A stretch of 5,570 nucleotides of DNA from Nitrospirae bacterium GWC2_42_7 (GTDB lineage: Bacteria > Nitrospirota > Thermodesulfovibrionia > Thermodesulfovibrionales > UBA6898), in the NCBI GenBank assembly GCA_001803645.1, contig MHDW01000103.1, positions 1 through 5,570 of the forward strand. Direction: 5' to 3'. How positions within the stretch are numbered: the first letter of the stretch is position 1; every line of letters begins with the position of its first letter. Made by a program: the position numbers and the translations under genes. Positions 4,614 to 5,570 of the stretch are shown here, piece after piece. The notes beneath the pieces were generated by a model that saw nothing but the letters and a program-made list of their open reading frames with translations, did no database searches and had not been told where the DNA came from.

Positions 4614-5570
4614 ATGCAAGAGACAAAGGTAGTACTCCCTGACAGAGAAATACCCAAACAGTGGTACAACATCATGGCAGACATGCCGAACCTTCCAAAA
4701 CCTCCCTTACACCCCGGAACAAAACAGCCAATAGGGCCTGAGGATCTAAGCGCAATATTCCCAATGTCTCTTATCGAGCAGGAAGTATCAACCCAGCGCT
4801 GGATCGATATTCCTGAGGAGGTCTTAAAAATTTATAGCCTTTGGAGGCCGTCACCCCTTTACAGGGCGCACAGACTCGAAGCTGCACTTGGGACCCCGGC
4901 AAAGATATATTATAAATACGAAGGCGTAAGCCCTGCCGGAAGCCATAAACCAAATACTTCTATCCCGCAGGCTTATTACAATAAACAGGCAGGCATAAAA
5001 AGAATAGCAACCGAGACAGGCGCAGGCCAATGGGGATCTGCACTTGCTCTTGCAGGCAGTTTTTTCGGCCTCGACATAACTGTTTATATGGTTAAGGTAA
5101 GTTATGACCAGAAGCCTTACCGGAGAATATCAATGGAGACCTGGGGAGCAACAGTTCATGCCAGCCCTTCCACTCTGACAAACTCTGGCAGGAAAGTACT
5201 TGAGATCAACCCTGACAGTCCGGGCAGTCTGGGAATGGCCATATCAGAAGCTGTTGAGGATGCTGCAACGCATGATGATACGAATTATGCTCTGGGTTCT
5301 GTTTTAAATCATGTTTTGCTTCACCAGACAGTAATAGGGCTGGAAGCCCAAAAACAATTTGCTCTTGTGGGCGACTATCCTGATATCATCATCGGTTGCT
5401 GCGGAGGCGGAAGCAATCTAGGCGGAGTAAGCTTCCCTTTTATGCAGGACAAGCTAAGTGGAAAAAAAATAAGGATAATAGCTGTTGAGCCTACTTCATG
5501 CCCAACCCTAACAAAAGGTGAATTCAGATATGATTTTGGTGACACAGCAGGGCTGACGCCTTTGTTGCAT
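4614..5570 (+). CDS. trpB2: Tryptophan synthase beta chain, TrpB2 subfamily (cut by right window edge)
   Basis: A PLP enzyme that joins L-serine and indole to form L-tryptophan. The window holds 319 residues; TrpB2 proteins are usually about 420-450, so roughly the last quarter is missing. TrpB2 rather than TrpB1 is shown by the longer N-terminal part ([16 protein letters not shown]) and the cofactor motif [13 protein letters not shown] (103-115), where TrpB1 has a GAHK-N motif. K112 is the Schiff-base lysine, E134 in TETGAGQWG is the catalytic glutamate, CGGGSN (263-268) binds the PLP phosphate and VEP (291-293) lies near the cofactor ring. GGAGG at 4604-4608 is 5 nt from the ATG. TrpB2 enzymes often act without a strong TrpA complex and may salvage free indole; which role applies here cannot be judged without seeing whether trpA and trpB1 exist. 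Placement after trpC favours a biosynthetic role. Confidence 0.95.
   Translation, partial: MQETKVVLPDREIPKQWYNIMADMPNLPKPPLHPGTKQPIGPEDLSAIFPMSLIEQEVSTQRWIDIPEEVLKIYSLWRPSPLYRAHRLEAALGTPAKIYYKYEGVSPAGSHKPNTSIPQAYYNKQAGIKRIATETGAGQWGSALALAGSFFGLDITVYMVKVSYDQKPYRRISMETWGATVHASPSTLTNSGRKVLEINPDSPGSLGMAISEAVEDAATHDDTNYALGSVLNHVLLHQTVIGLEAQKQFALVGDYPDIIIGCCGGGSNLGGVSFPFMQDKLSGKKIRIIAVEPTSCPTLTKGEFRYDFGDTAGLTPLLH

Noticed and set aside
4771..4953. Minus-strand open frame inside trpB2
   Set aside because: Antisense shadow of a clearly coding region.

Overview
The window reads as chromosome of a Gram-negative bacterium that makes lipid A. G+C looks moderate (mid-40s %, estimated by eye). The best taxonomic guess is Nitrospirota or a similar deep-branching anaerobe lineage. 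It rests on the mix of GnnA/GnnB-type lipid A genes beside lpxB, a TrpB2-type tryptophan synthase beta subunit, a DUF433/DUF5615 toxin-antitoxin pair and GTCATTCCCGC-type intergenic repeats. This is inference; only the Gram-negative, LPS-making character is well supported.

Left half, minus strand (read right to left): a Gfo/Idh/MocA dehydrogenase (gnnA-like, 2397 to 1474), a DegT-family PLP aminotransferase (gnnB-like, 1470 to 382) and the N-terminal third of lpxB (389, running off the left edge). The genes are packed with a 3-nt gap and an 8-nt overlap, so they are almost certainly one transcript. The expected chemistry is oxidation of the sugar 3-OH of UDP-GlcNAc by GnnA, then transamination to UDP-GlcNAc3N by GnnB. 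LpxA (not in the window) would N-acylate that sugar, and LpxB later makes the disaccharide. The cell therefore probably builds lipid A with extra amide-linked acyl chains.

Middle, minus strand: directly upstream of gnnA is a hairpin-rich, repeat-like segment (about 2409-2543) whose edge abuts the gnnA ribosome binding site. Next comes a two-gene toxin-antitoxin module: DUF433 antitoxin (3274 to 3050), then DUF5615 PIN-like toxin (3048 to 2686). The lpxA/fabZ-type genes often seen next to gnnA are not here, so the module or the repeat may mark a rearrangement point.

Intergenic 3275-3741: this separates the leftward and rightward genes. It holds the antitoxin promoter region, a dispersed-repeat remnant ending in a GTCATTCCCGC-type motif, and a frameshifted XRE-type helix-turn-helix remnant that ends 8 nt before trpC.

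Right half, plus strand: trpC (indole-3-glycerol phosphate synthase, complete), an 87-nt gap with a candidate promoter, and trpB2 (tryptophan synthase beta chain, TrpB2 subfamily, cut by the right edge). These act in the last steps of tryptophan synthesis: TrpC makes indole-glycerol phosphate and TrpB joins indole to serine. No clear terminator, tRNA, rRNA, CRISPR array or intact insertion sequence was seen.
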